From: Hyphomicrobiales bacterium
GTDB lineage: Bacteria > Pseudomonadota > Alphaproteobacteria > Rhizobiales > Aestuariivirgaceae
Length of the DNA stretch: 33,275 nt
Reading direction: 5' to 3'
Assembly: GCA_026990765.1 (NCBI GenBank)
Contig: JALXCV010000084.1
Span: 1-33,275, forward strand
The notes under the pieces were generated by a model. The model saw nothing but the letters and a program-made list of their open reading frames with translations. It ran no database searches and had not been told where the DNA came from. The position numbers and the translations under genes were made by a program. This document shows, piece by piece, positions 1 through 8,552 of this stretch. Position 1 is the stretch's first letter; every line of letters starts with the position of its first letter.

Positions 1-284
1 ATAGTATGCCTGATTGCATCTGCAACCAGTGCAGTATCACTTGCCAGTTCATCCGGGCGCAACCATGGGGTTTTGACCCCGAATTTTTCAGCCTCGCGAA
101 TATATCGTTCACTGTCAGTGGAAACAAAAACCTTGGCAAACAGCTCACATTCCAGCGCACATGCAACCGCCCGACCCAAAAGCGAAATGCCACCAATCTT
201 TTGCAAATTCTTGTCACTCACACCTTTTGAGCCACTGCGTGCAGGAATAATTGCTATTCGTTGTTTAGAGCGAGATATGATCAT
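1..284 (-). CDS. CMP-sugar synthetase (acylneuraminate cytidylyltransferase family), C-terminus cut off by window edge
   Basis: Reading the reverse strand from an ATG at 284 gives an open frame of 94 residues that runs off position 1. Residues 10-24 carry the nucleotide-binding signature of CMP-N-acylneuraminate synthetases (IIPARSGSKGVSDKN), followed by the family's FVSTDSE segment and a TPWLRPDELASDTA stretch. Family members activate sialic, legionaminic or pseudaminic acid with CTP for surface glycans. The specific sugar cannot be told from the visible part. The first six codons (MIISRS) and the upstream sequence lie inside the left arm of an inverted-repeat element, so the present start codon appears to be supplied by that element. 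No good Shine-Dalgarno sequence precedes it. The gene points away from the surface-carbohydrate genes at 658-4707 but fits the same polysaccharide locus. Confidence 0.85.
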   Translation of the reverse strand, partial: MIISRSKQRIAIIPARSGSKGVSDKNLQKIGGISLLGRAVACALECELFAKVFVSTDSERYIREAEKFGVKTPWLRPDELASDTALVADAIRHT

Positions 285-531
285 GTTAAATCATTTGACC
301 GGTTTTTCGCGTTAGCTGGCAAGGCAGGTTTCGTGCCGTGGTCTGGTTGACCACAAGCGGAAGCTAACGCAGTCCAGCTGGCGCGAAAAACCGGCCTTCG
401 GTGGGCCAAATACGGCCATCGGCGTCGTTGTGATGCTTGTCCAACCACCCAGGTTGCACTGCGCACCACGCCTGGCCGAATGACCGGATTTGGCTCCATC
501 AAATGGTTTAACATGATCACATCTCGCTCTA
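266..531. mobile_element. MITE-like intergenic element with 33-bp terminal inverted repeats
   Basis: Positions 266-298 and 499-531 are inverted repeats of each other, matching at 31 of 33 positions, with 200 bp between them. Both outer ends finish in the dinucleotide TA, as would a TA target duplication of the IS630/Tc1 type with the element proper at 268-529. Inside are further nested palindromes: 299-311 pairs perfectly with 382-394 (13 bp), and 309-317 pairs with 362-370 (9 bp). Each arm contains an outward-facing ATG. The left one is the start of the CMP-sugar synthetase gene. The right one, at 513, opens a frame to 695 with no recognisable product. A 79-codon minus-strand frame (281-520) spans the element but looks like a by-product of the repeat. 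The inverted repeats are seen directly. Mobility is inference, and an invertible segment or duplicated 5' region is possible. Confidence 0.6.
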
Positions 532-657
532 TTAGCCAACAGTTTTACTCCTTTTGCTTGTCACACACTTTGCAGCGCTCCTGCATTCCTATATACATCC
601 GTTTGCTTTACCGCAAATTTGAAATTGTTTTATTCACCCGAACCGGTTCAGGCCATC
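285..657. other. Intergenic region between the divergent CMP-sugar synthetase and surface-carbohydrate genes
   Basis: This 373-bp gap is mostly occupied by the inverted-repeat element (266-531). The remaining 532-657 segment is AT-rich and should hold the promoter of the rightward polysaccharide genes. I could not pick a convincing -35/-10 pair. Confidence 0.5.
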
Positions 658-1971
658 GTGACTTCAAGTCCCAAATATCTGTATCTGCCAGTTGAGACCG
701 CTGCCCGCGAGCTTGATGCAAAACTGCTATTGGCGCTATATGCCGCCAATGCAGGTTTTGATGTCACTCTTGCCAGCCGCGCCCTGCTCAACAGCCAGAT
801 ACACCAGCACCCGCCGGGAATATACCTGTCACATAATTTCGACAAGGGCCGCGCCCGGATTTTGAAGATCCTGGCAAATCTTGGCCATCAGCTAATGGCC
901 TGGGATGAAGAAGGGCTGGTCTGGCTGAATGAAGATGCCTATCGCACTCGCCGGGTAAATAGCGATAGTGTAAGGAGATTACACACCATATTTGCATGGG
1001 GAAACCAGCAGGCTGCAATCCTCAAGAGCCTTTCTCCTGCCATTGTCCCGATTGGCAATCCAAGAGCCGATTTGCTGAGCAGACAGTTCCGTCCCCTTTT
1101 TGCTGACAAGGCTGCAAGACTTAATGACAAGTATGGTGATTTTATCCTGATAAATTCCAATTTCGGCTGGCTCAACTATGCACTTGATCATGGGTGTGCA
1201 GATGAGGATATTGATACCAGACTTAAAAGACTGGCCGACAAGTCACGCCATTCACTTGGCTATCTGCAATATCGCCACCGGATTTTTACCGCGTTTTGTG
1301 ACCTGATCCCGATATTGAGCAACCGGTTCAAAACCCGCCAAATCATCATCCGCCCACACCCGTCAGAATCACCCAAGGCCTGGCAGGCAGCCATTGCCGG
1401 GCTTGATAATGTTTCGGTCAGATATGACAGTGATCTGGCACCATGGTTGCTGGCAGCAGGCATTATCATCCATAATGGCTGCACCACTGCGGTTGAAACC
1501 GCCATGCTGGAGCGCCCGGTAATTGCCTTTGAACCAGAAACCAGCCCGCAATTTGACAGCCCGCAACCACATGCAGTCAGCACCATTGCCACAAATGCTG
1601 ATGAGGTAATCAACGCCATCAACTCACCAGCCCATACCGGCATCAATCTTGGCGAAATGATAAGCGGATGGGGCCAAAAGCCCAGCGCTCCTGAGATCGT
1701 CAATTACATGTTTGAGCATTATGAATTAAACAAGACCCGGCCATCCAGAATTGCCGGACAGTTGCAATCACGATTCCGGCAGCTGGAAAAAACCGTTTCA
1801 CGCAAGCACAAGAAATCTTCTGCAAACCCTTCTTATATCAACCAGAAATTCCCGCCAACCAATCTTGAGCAAATTAAAAGCCGGGCTGAAGCAATCTGCC
1901 AGCTTGCCAATTTGAAACTGCCGGTAATTACCAGCAGTTCAGACCGTATATTCTCACTGGAGCCGGTATGA
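658..1971 (+). CDS. Surface carbohydrate biosynthesis protein, first of two tandem paralogues
   Basis: A 437-residue soluble protein of the surface-carbohydrate biosynthesis family that accompanies sialic-acid-like sugar genes. The fold is probably GT-B-like, and the exact reaction is not established. Visible landmarks are AWDEEGLVW near residue 80, GDFILINSNF in the middle, IIIRPHPSE, and the hallmark IIHNGCTTAVE about two thirds along, which resembles the nucleotide-sugar-binding loop of epimerase-like enzymes. The frame stays open upstream to a TTG at 619. I chose GTG 658 because alignment with the downstream paralogue (start at 1968) places its first residues there. No strong ribosome site is seen for either start. 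The stop overlaps the next start by 4 bp, so the pair is probably translationally coupled. Confidence 0.8.
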   Translation: MTSSPKYLYLPVETAARELDAKLLLALYAANAGFDVTLASRALLNSQIHQHPPGIYLSHNFDKGRARILKILANLGHQLMAWDEEGLVWLNEDAYRTRRVNSDSVRRLHTIFAWGNQQAAILKSLSPAIVPIGNPRADLLSRQFRPLFADKAARLNDKYGDFILINSNFGWLNYALDHGCADEDIDTRLKRLADKSRHSLGYLQYRHRIFTAFCDLIPILSNRFKTRQIIIRPHPSESPKAWQAAIAGLDNVSVRYDSDLAPWLLAAGIIIHNGCTTAVETAMLERPVIAFEPETSPQFDSPQPHAVSTIATNADEVINAINSPAHTGINLGEMISGWGQKPSAPEIVNYMFEHYELNKTRPSRIAGQLQSRFRQLEKTVSRKHKKSSANPSYINQKFPPTNLEQIKSRAEAICQLANLKLPVITSSSDRIFSLEPV

Positions 1972-3302
1972 AAACCCTGATACTGCCAGCTGAAATCAAA
2001 ACCCGTGAGCTTGATGCCCGGCTTTTGCACGCCGTTCTGGCCCTTGATGCCGGCTGGCGGGTGATTACCGGTTCCAAGGCCCTAATCAACCGCAATATCT
2101 GGCGCATTCCACGCGGCATATATTTGATGCAGACCATGACCCACAAGCGCCTGTTCATGGCAAAACTTCTAACCCGGTTAGGGTTCAAAATTCAGGGCTG
2201 GGATGAAGAAGGTCTGGTTTATCTTGACCGCGAATTATATCTGACCCGACGCATCTCCAGCGAAACCGCTCAATATATTTCAGAAGTTTTCACCTGGGGG
2301 CCACAAGGTGCCAAAGACATAAAGCAACGCTCATGCCCCAACATATATCCAGCCGGCAATCCCCGGTTTGATCTTTTACGCCCTGAAGCGCGCAGCATAT
2401 ATTTTGATGAAGTTGCAGAGATACAGAAAAACCATGGTGATTTTATCCTGATCAACACCAATTTTTCTTCGGTCAACCCGATAATATCCCTGCATGATGC
2501 ACCAGAGCGGGCCATTTCTGCAAAAGACAAACCATCTGGCGACAAGATCAAGCAGCAATATGACGGCTTTCTCGATCACCGCCGGGAGATGTTCAAGGCA
2601 TTTTGTGACCTGCTGCCCGAACTGTCCAGACGTTTCCCCGACCGGGTGATAGTTGTTAGACCACATCCGGCAGAAGAACTTGAAACCTGGAACAAGCTGT
2701 TCAATGACAACCCGAATATCAGGATAATTCGCAAAGGTTCTTCAATTCCATGGCTGCTGGCATCAAAGGTCCTGATTCACAATGGTTGCACCACCGCAAT
2801 TGAATCGCGTCTTTTGGGCAACAGCCCTGTGGCCTATGCACCGGTTTCATCAGATGCTCATGAAAGCCCGCTACCCAATGGCATTTCCCATATGGCCGTC
2901 AGCAAACAGCAATTGTTTGAGCTGGTAGAACAGGCGCTTGCCGGCAATTTGTCAATAACCCAGGAGCAACAGGCCGTTCTGGATAATTACGTATCAGGAC
3001 TTGATGGGCCAATGGCGGCGCAAACAGCACTCAACCACGCCGAAAGGCTGGCAGCAACCATGCAAAACCCTTCAGTTTCGGCCTGTTTCTTGCGGTTTCT
3101 GGCAGTTTTTCGGCATTTATACAAAAATTTGCGCCACAATCACCGCACTGATCGCTATCTTGAAAAAGTGTTCCCGGTCACATCTGCCAGTGAAATAACC
3201 GATCGTGCCAATCAGCTGGCCAGCATATTAAAGCTTGATTGTGCCGGTCAGATCACCACAAACAACATCTCAACAAACATTTTTGAATTGCGCGTCAAAT
3301 AA
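1968..3302 (+). CDS. Surface carbohydrate biosynthesis protein, second of two tandem paralogues
   Basis: A 444-residue homologue of the preceding gene. Shared segments include the N-terminal TRELDAR, the GWDEEGLVYLDRE motif, GDFILINTNF, VVRPHPAEE and VLIHNGCTTAIES. The two proteins align along their full length but differ considerably in sequence, so this is an old duplication rather than a recent copy. The ATG overlaps the upstream stop (ATGA), giving coupled translation. The family sits in capsule or O-antigen type loci next to CMP-sugar synthetases, which matches the gene at 1-284. The function is likely sugar transfer or nucleotide-sugar modification in the cytoplasm. This assignment is inferred from context, with no catalytic proof. 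Confidence 0.8.
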   Translation: MKTLILPAEIKTRELDARLLHAVLALDAGWRVITGSKALINRNIWRIPRGIYLMQTMTHKRLFMAKLLTRLGFKIQGWDEEGLVYLDRELYLTRRISSETAQYISEVFTWGPQGAKDIKQRSCPNIYPAGNPRFDLLRPEARSIYFDEVAEIQKNHGDFILINTNFSSVNPIISLHDAPERAISAKDKPSGDKIKQQYDGFLDHRREMFKAFCDLLPELSRRFPDRVIVVRPHPAEELETWNKLFNDNPNIRIIRKGSSIPWLLASKVLIHNGCTTAIESRLLGNSPVAYAPVSSDAHESPLPNGISHMAVSKQQLFELVEQALAGNLSITQEQQAVLDNYVSGLDGPMAAQTALNHAERLAATMQNPSVSACFLRFLAVFRHLYKNLRHNHRTDRYLEKVFPVTSASEITDRANQLASILKLDCAGQITTNNISTNIFELRVK

Positions 3303-3372
3303 AACCCTTTATCCCACAGCCTATGTTTGCCATAAGCGGCGCGTTGCAATGATTGAACAGTAAAGCTTGAAA

Positions 3373-4707
3373 ATGAACAACACAGCAAAACAACTGGAAG
3401 CCAGACTGGATTCCAAAGATTCCATTATCGGCATTTGCGGCCTTGGCTATGTCGGCCTGCCTCTGGCCATGGCAGCAGCCCGTGTCGGCTATAAGGTAAT
3501 CGGCTTTGACGTCAATCAGGCATATGTCGACAGTCTGCATGCTGGCACATCACATGTTGGAGCTGTCCGCAATGAGGTTCTGGAAAAATCGGTAAAGGAT
3601 GGACATTTTATCCCGACTACCGACTTTACCAGACTGGGTGAATGCGACTGCATATTGATCTGCGTCCCCACACCCTTGTCAAAAGACCGCGGACCTGATC
3701 TGCAATTCATCATTACAACCGGTGAAAAGATTGCCGAAACCTTGCGTCCCGGCCAGATGATAGTACTGGAATCAACCACCTATCCTGGCACCACCAATGA
3801 AGTGCTCAAACCAATGCTGGAAAAAACCGGCCTGAAATCTGGCACTGATTTTTTCCTTGGCTTTTCCCCGGAGCGTGAAGACCCCGGAAATGCGGTTCAC
3901 AATACCCGCACCATTCCCAAAGTGGTTTCAGGTGATGGCAAAAACGCCCGGCAACTGGTGGCAAAACTATATGGCACCTTTATTGAGCAGGTGGTCCCGG
4001 TTTCATCCAATGACACCGCAGAGGCCGTCAAGCTGACCGAAAACATTTTCCGGGCCGTCAATATCGCGCTGGTTAATGAGTTGAAAGTCATCTATGCCGC
4101 GCTTGGTATCGATATATGGGAAGTGGTTGACGCGGCAAAAACCAAGCCTTTTGGCTTTATGCCGTTTTATCCCGGTCCCGGTCTTGGCGGCCACTGCATC
4201 CCGATTGATCCGTTTTATCTGTCATGGAAGGCTGAACAGATCGGCCTTAAAACCCGTTTCATCGAACTGGCCGGTGAAATCAATATTTCCATGCCGCGAT
4301 ATGTTATCGACAAGCTGGCAGCAGCACTTTCAACCCGGCACGACAAATTACTCAAGGGTGCCAAAATCATTGTCATGGGGCTGGCTTACAAAAAGAACAT
4401 TTCCGACATTCGCGAAAGCCCGTCATTTGCCCTGATTGAGCAATTACAGGAAAAGGGCGCAAAGGTTGATTTTCACGACCCGTTTGTCGATGAAATCCCC
4501 TTGACCCGTGAACATGCCGAACTTGCCGGGCGCAAATCATTGCCGCTTAGCGCTGAAAACATAAGAAGCGCCGATGCAGTCGTAATTTCCACCGACCATG
4601 ACAATGTAGATTACCAGATGCTGGCCGATAATGCCGCCCTGATAATCGATTCGCGCAATATCATGGAAAAAAACGGTCTGACCGGTGATAACATAATAAA
4701 GGCCTGA
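3373..4707 (+). CDS. UDP-N-acetylhexosamine 6-dehydrogenase (WbpA/WecC family)
   Basis: This enzyme oxidises C6 of a UDP-HexNAc to the uronic acid with two NAD+, feeding capsule or O-antigen synthesis. The 444-residue protein starts with a Rossmann site GLGYVG at residues 23-28. It has a LTENIFRAVN segment near 221-230 and the catalytic cysteine at 275 in PGLGGHCIPIDP. The C-terminal UDP-binding domain contains GLAYKKNISDIRESP. The overall pattern (SPEREDPGN, IPKVVSG) favours the UDP-GlcNAc/UDP-ManNAc 6-dehydrogenase branch over UDP-glucose dehydrogenase. ATG 3373 is preferred over an in-frame TTG two codons upstream. It follows the surface-carbohydrate pair by 70 bp in the same direction and probably belongs to the same transcription unit. 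Confidence 0.9.
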   Translation: MNNTAKQLEARLDSKDSIIGICGLGYVGLPLAMAAARVGYKVIGFDVNQAYVDSLHAGTSHVGAVRNEVLEKSVKDGHFIPTTDFTRLGECDCILICVPTPLSKDRGPDLQFIITTGEKIAETLRPGQMIVLESTTYPGTTNEVLKPMLEKTGLKSGTDFFLGFSPEREDPGNAVHNTRTIPKVVSGDGKNARQLVAKLYGTFIEQVVPVSSNDTAEAVKLTENIFRAVNIALVNELKVIYAALGIDIWEVVDAAKTKPFGFMPFYPGPGLGGHCIPIDPFYLSWKAEQIGLKTRFIELAGEINISMPRYVIDKLAAALSTRHDKLLKGAKIIVMGLAYKKNISDIRESPSFALIEQLQEKGAKVDFHDPFVDEIPLTREHAELAGRKSLPLSAENIRSADAVVISTDHDNVDYQMLADNAALIIDSRNIMEKNGLTGDNIIKA

Positions 4708-4753
4708 TACCCGGCAATTTGGCTTTTAACTCAAATAATTGTAGAACAGGCCA

Positions 4754-6418
4754 ATGGCAGAACTGAAATCAGAATTACTGATGCCGGCGGGCAATCTGGC
4801 AAAGCTTAAAACCGCGGTACTTTACGGTGCTGACGCGATTTATCTCGGCACGCCTGACATGTCCTTGCGCACCAAGGCAGATTTCACCCTTGAACAGATC
4901 AAGGAAGGCATCAGCTACGCCCATGCCCATGGCAAGCGGGTCTATCTGACACTCAACCTGTTTTCGCATAATAAAGATGTTCCAAAACTTGCCGAATATG
5001 TCGAAACCATCAAACATCTGCACCCTGACGGGGTGATCATCGCTGATCCCGGTGTTTTTCAATATGTAAGGGAAAACGCACCTGATATCGCCTTGCATAT
5101 CTCAACCCAGTCCAATGTCTGTTCTTGGCTGTCAGTTAAATTCTGGCAGGATATGGGAGCAAAGCTTTGCGTCATGGCACGTGAAGTAACTTTTGCCGAA
5201 CTGACAGAGATTCGTGAAAAATGCCCGGATATCAAACTGGAAGCCTTTGTGCACGGGGCAATGTGCATGACCTATTCAGGCCGATGCCTTCTGTCCAATT
5301 TCATGGCCGAGCGCGGCGCCAATCAGGGCAATTGCGCCAATTCATGCCGCTGGGGCTACAAGGTGCATATGCGGCTGCGCGATGGCAATATTCAAGAACT
5401 GGACATTAATGAGGACAATGCCGATCTGTTCGAATTCCTTTTGGAAGAAGGTGCCCGCCCCGGCGAACTTATGCCGATTGAGGAAAGCAATAACGAATCC
5501 TATATTCTCAATTCAAGGGATTTGTGCCTGATGCCGCGGCTGGATCAATATCTCGAACTGGGCATTGATTCGCTGAAAGTCGAAGGCCGCAACAAGTCGA
5601 TATATTATGTGGCGCTGGTAGCGCGCATCTATCGCAAAGCCATGGATGACTGGGCAAGAGACCCGCACAACTGGTCACCGCGGGCATATATGGATGAATT
5701 GATGAATGTCTCCAATCGCGGCTACACCCTTGCCTTCCATGATGGCCGGCTCACCAATTACGCCCATAATTATGAGCAGACCCAGACCATTGGTGAATGG
5801 GAATTTGCCGGTATCATTACCAGGGTCACAGATGATGCTTTCCACATGGAAGTAAAAAACCGCATTCTGGCCGGTGATGTGCTGGAATTTCTAACGCCCG
5901 ATGGTTCCGATACAATCCTGCTCAGAATCTATGAGTTTGAGCATGTCAATAATGGCACCATAACCGATCAGGTACATGCCGGAATGAAACCCCTGATCAG
6001 ACTGCCCTTTGCCCTGTTTGACCATGAGGACAAGTCAACACTTGCCAGCCGCCTGCCGGAACTATCAGTAGTGCGCAAGGAATCTGCATTAAGCGAGGTT
6101 CAGTGGAACCGGCTAAAACTTGACCGTACTACCCGGCAGCTGGAAGTTACCTGTAATACTGATAATCCGGCACAGCCAAAATACGTAAAACAGCGTGAAA
6201 TTCTGCGCCAGTCACTGATTGAAGATAAAAAAACCCGCAAGATCAAGAATCCGCGCCTGGGGCTTGATGGCTGTTGCGGGCGCGGTTGCAATGGTTGCGC
6301 CATGTTCTGGCATGACCCGGCCTATGCAAAGGCCCGTGAATTGATGGCCAAAAAGAAACAGGGTGAGATACTTGATCGCGACATGCGCCAGCAAACTGAA
6401 AATGAGGCTACCACATGA
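4754..6418 (+). CDS. Peptidase U32 family protein (TrhP/RlhA-type RNA hydroxylation factor)
   Basis: A 554-residue U32-family protein. The opening LLMPAGNLAKLKTAVLYGAD is the family's TIM-barrel start. The U32 signature around EAFVHGAMCMTYSGRC carries cysteines 171 and 178, with two more at 194 and 198 (GNCANSC). These four cysteines fit the metal or cluster site expected in the tRNA/rRNA hydroxylation members. The C-terminus adds a second cysteine cluster at 507, 508, 512 and 515, followed by a lysine-rich tail. The bacterial proteins TrhP and RlhA hydroxylate tRNA U34 and 23S rRNA using prephenate. Which of these applies here, or whether the substrate differs, cannot be decided from sequence. 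ATG 4754 has a weak ACAGG ribosome site. The 3' end overlaps the next gene by 4 bp. Confidence 0.85.
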   Translation: MAELKSELLMPAGNLAKLKTAVLYGADAIYLGTPDMSLRTKADFTLEQIKEGISYAHAHGKRVYLTLNLFSHNKDVPKLAEYVETIKHLHPDGVIIADPGVFQYVRENAPDIALHISTQSNVCSWLSVKFWQDMGAKLCVMAREVTFAELTEIREKCPDIKLEAFVHGAMCMTYSGRCLLSNFMAERGANQGNCANSCRWGYKVHMRLRDGNIQELDINEDNADLFEFLLEEGARPGELMPIEESNNESYILNSRDLCLMPRLDQYLELGIDSLKVEGRNKSIYYVALVARIYRKAMDDWARDPHNWSPRAYMDELMNVSNRGYTLAFHDGRLTNYAHNYEQTQTIGEWEFAGIITRVTDDAFHMEVKNRILAGDVLEFLTPDGSDTILLRIYEFEHVNNGTITDQVHAGMKPLIRLPFALFDHEDKSTLASRLPELSVVRKESALSEVQWNRLKLDRTTRQLEVTCNTDNPAQPKYVKQREILRQSLIEDKKTRKIKNPRLGLDGCCGRGCNGCAMFWHDPAYAKARELMAKKKQGEILDRDMRQQTENEATT

Positions 6419-8190
6419 CCAGTGACCAGATTATATTGTTTGCCCTTATGGGCAGCGTACTTGGCCTGCTCTTATGGGGAAAGTTCCGCTATGATCTGGT
6501 CGCCTTTGGTGCCTTGTCACTCGGCCTGCTTTTGGGTGTTATTCCCAAATCTGAAGCCTTTTCAGGCTTTGGTCATCCAGCCGTTATAATCATTGCCCTT
6601 GTACTTATAGTCTCTCGCGCCCTGTCCCAGTCAGGTGCAATTGAACTGATGACCAAAAACCTGATTGATGGCGCAAGGGCATTGCCCCTGCACATAGCAT
6701 CGATCGGTGCACTTGGCGCGGTCATGTCGGCTTTCATGAATAATGTGGCAGCCCTTGCCCTGTTAATGCCGGTTGATATTCAAGCTGCCAGCAAGGCCAA
6801 ACGCTCACCTGCCCTGTCGCTGATGCCACTTTCCTTTGCCACCATACTTGGCGGCATGGTTACCCTGATAGGTACCCCGCCCAATATTGTTATCTCCCAG
6901 TTTCGCGAAACCGCCCTTGGTGAACCATATTCAATGTTTTCATTTGCTCCGGTTGGCCTGGGCGCTGCACTTGCCGGTCTGGCCTATGTTGCCCTCATTG
7001 GCTGGCGGCTGGTCCCGGTTGACCGCTCAAAGCGCAATGCCGCCAGCGAGCTTAAGGATCTGGAAGACTATATTATCGAAATCGGCATCAAGGATGATTC
7101 GCCGGCCATTGGTAAAACTATCCGTGAAATATCTGATATTGCAGAAGAAAACGATGTGCTTATTATCGGAATGGTGCGCAATGGCAAACGCATCAATGGT
7201 AGCGCCACCAGAGAAGTAATCCGCAAAACTGACATGCTGGTGCTGGAGGCCGGAGCAAAACAGCTGGAAAACTTTGCCACATCTCTCAAATTGTCATATT
7301 CCAGATCAAAAAAACATAAAGGCACTTTTGCCGGCACCTTGTCACTCATCGAGGCAACCGTACCGGTTGAAGCCAGAATGGCCAATCGTTCAGCCCTTGA
7401 TCTGCGCCTGCTATATCGCCATGGCACCATGCTTTTGGGCATTTCAAGACATGGCAAGAAAATCAGGGACCGTATTCGCTCAGAAAAGATAAAACCCGGC
7501 GATATGGTTTTACTGATGGCCGAAAGTGATCGCATCGATGATGTGGTCAACTGGCTGGGAGTATTACCTCTGGCCAGGCGCGAATCCATGGTAACCCAGC
7601 ATGACAAGGCCTGGATTGCCATAGGTCTGTTTGCCGCCGCAATAATTGCTGCCAGTTTTGGTCTGGTCTATCTGCCGGTTGCCCTTTCAGCCGTTGTGGT
7701 GCTTTATGTTCTGCTCAACATCCTGTCACTGTCGCAAATATATGAAACCATCCAGTGGCCGGTAATCATATTGCTGGCCTCGCTGATCCCGCTTGGGGCG
7801 GCATTGGAAAAATCCGGCGGCACCGCCCTTATTGCCAACATGATAGTTACTGCCACAGATGGCTGGCCTGCAATTGCAGTTCTGGCCTTGTTGATGGTGG
7901 TGACCATGACCTTGTCAGATGTTCTCAATAATGTAGCAACTGTACTGGTTGCTGCCCCGGTAGCGGTTGATATAGCCAATCGCCTGCAGGTCAACCCGGA
8001 TGCCATGCTGATGGGAGTGGCGGTTGCAGCTTCATGTGCATTCCTGTCACCGATAGGCCACAAGAACAACACCATAATAATGGGACCGGGCGGTTATCGT
8101 TTTGGTGATTACTGGAAAATGGGCTTGCCGCTGGAATTGCTTATAATTGCCGTTTCCATACCCTTGATCATGGTTTTCTGGCCCTTGTGA
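6415..8190 (+). CDS. SLC13-family permease with two central TrkA-C (RCK_C) domains
   Basis: A 591-residue inner-membrane transporter. Residues 1-205 and 395-591 are hydrophobic and hold the two halves of a CitT/ArsB-type permease. Repeat motifs are SAFMNNVAALALLMP with GTPPNIVI in the first half and LSDVLNNVATVLV with SPIGHKNNTIIMGPGGY in the second. Between them, at about 215-290 and 308-385, lie two TrkA-C type regulatory domains (for example EIGIKDDSPAIGKTIREI). Relatives transport anions such as sulfate, dicarboxylates or citrate with Na+, and the substrate here is unknown. The start overlaps the U32 gene stop (ATGA), so the two are translationally coupled although no functional link is known. 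Confidence 0.88.
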   Translation: MTSDQIILFALMGSVLGLLLWGKFRYDLVAFGALSLGLLLGVIPKSEAFSGFGHPAVIIIALVLIVSRALSQSGAIELMTKNLIDGARALPLHIASIGALGAVMSAFMNNVAALALLMPVDIQAASKAKRSPALSLMPLSFATILGGMVTLIGTPPNIVISQFRETALGEPYSMFSFAPVGLGAALAGLAYVALIGWRLVPVDRSKRNAASELKDLEDYIIEIGIKDDSPAIGKTIREISDIAEENDVLIIGMVRNGKRINGSATREVIRKTDMLVLEAGAKQLENFATSLKLSYSRSKKHKGTFAGTLSLIEATVPVEARMANRSALDLRLLYRHGTMLLGISRHGKKIRDRIRSEKIKPGDMVLLMAESDRIDDVVNWLGVLPLARRESMVTQHDKAWIAIGLFAAAIIAASFGLVYLPVALSAVVVLYVLLNILSLSQIYETIQWPVIILLASLIPLGAALEKSGGTALIANMIVTATDGWPAIAVLALLMVVTMTLSDVLNNVATVLVAAPVAVDIANRLQVNPDAMLMGVAVAASCAFLSPIGHKNNTIIMGPGGYRFGDYWKMGLPLELLIIAVSIPLIMVFWPL

Positions 8191-8326
8191 TAAACAGCTT
8201 GCACAATAAGCCCTGAAAAATCACAATATATAAACTTTCCATCCCGGCATTAAGAAAATGAATAACATTTGCCTATATGTTCGTTCATGTCAGTTGTTGG
8301 AAGTCATAAAAGGCCGGTCAAAACCA

Positions 8327-8505
8327 TGCAATCTTTAATATTAAATATTAAAAAATTCATAGAGAATGAAAGCGGTGCCACCGCAATTGAATATGGTATG
8401 ATAGCAATTTCAACAACGATAATAATAATTCTGCCACTTGCCGGAATAAAAGGCTGGCTGGTCAGTACTTACACATTGCTGTCAAAGGTATTTGACTGGA
8501 CTTGA
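8327..8505 (+). CDS. Flp-family type IVb pilin
   Basis: A 58-residue prepilin. A basic leader of 17 residues ends in glycine, and cleavage after G17 leaves ATAIEYGMIA with the required glutamate at +5 and tyrosine at +6. It is followed by one long hydrophobic helix. These are the hallmarks of Flp pilins built by Tad systems. An upstream in-frame TTG at 8269 would add 19 residues that do not fit a prepilin leader, so ATG 8327 is chosen. No tad/cpa assembly gene is nearby, so the subunit is an orphan that would need a prepilin peptidase and secretion machine encoded elsewhere. The DNA is noticeably AT-rich compared with its neighbours. Confidence 0.85.
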
Positions 8506-8552
8506 TCATTAAATGCTCAGACATTGTTCCAGAAACCTGACTAGCTCATGTT

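Noticed and set aside
281-520. 79-codon minus-strand frame across the intergenic element.
   Set aside because: It is bounded by the inverted-repeat arms and contains the palindromes. Its composition (Arg/Ala/Pro/Trp-rich) looks like translated repeat DNA rather than a protein.
6871-6876. Only one GGTACC site found by eye in the whole window, suggesting avoidance of the KpnI-like target.
   Set aside because: The core GTAC is itself rare here (roughly 27 by eye), so one or two GGTACC would be expected anyway. There is no specific avoidance signal.
7068-7622. 184-codon frame antisense to the SLC13 permease.
   Set aside because: It mirrors the TrkA-C coding region and has no family features.
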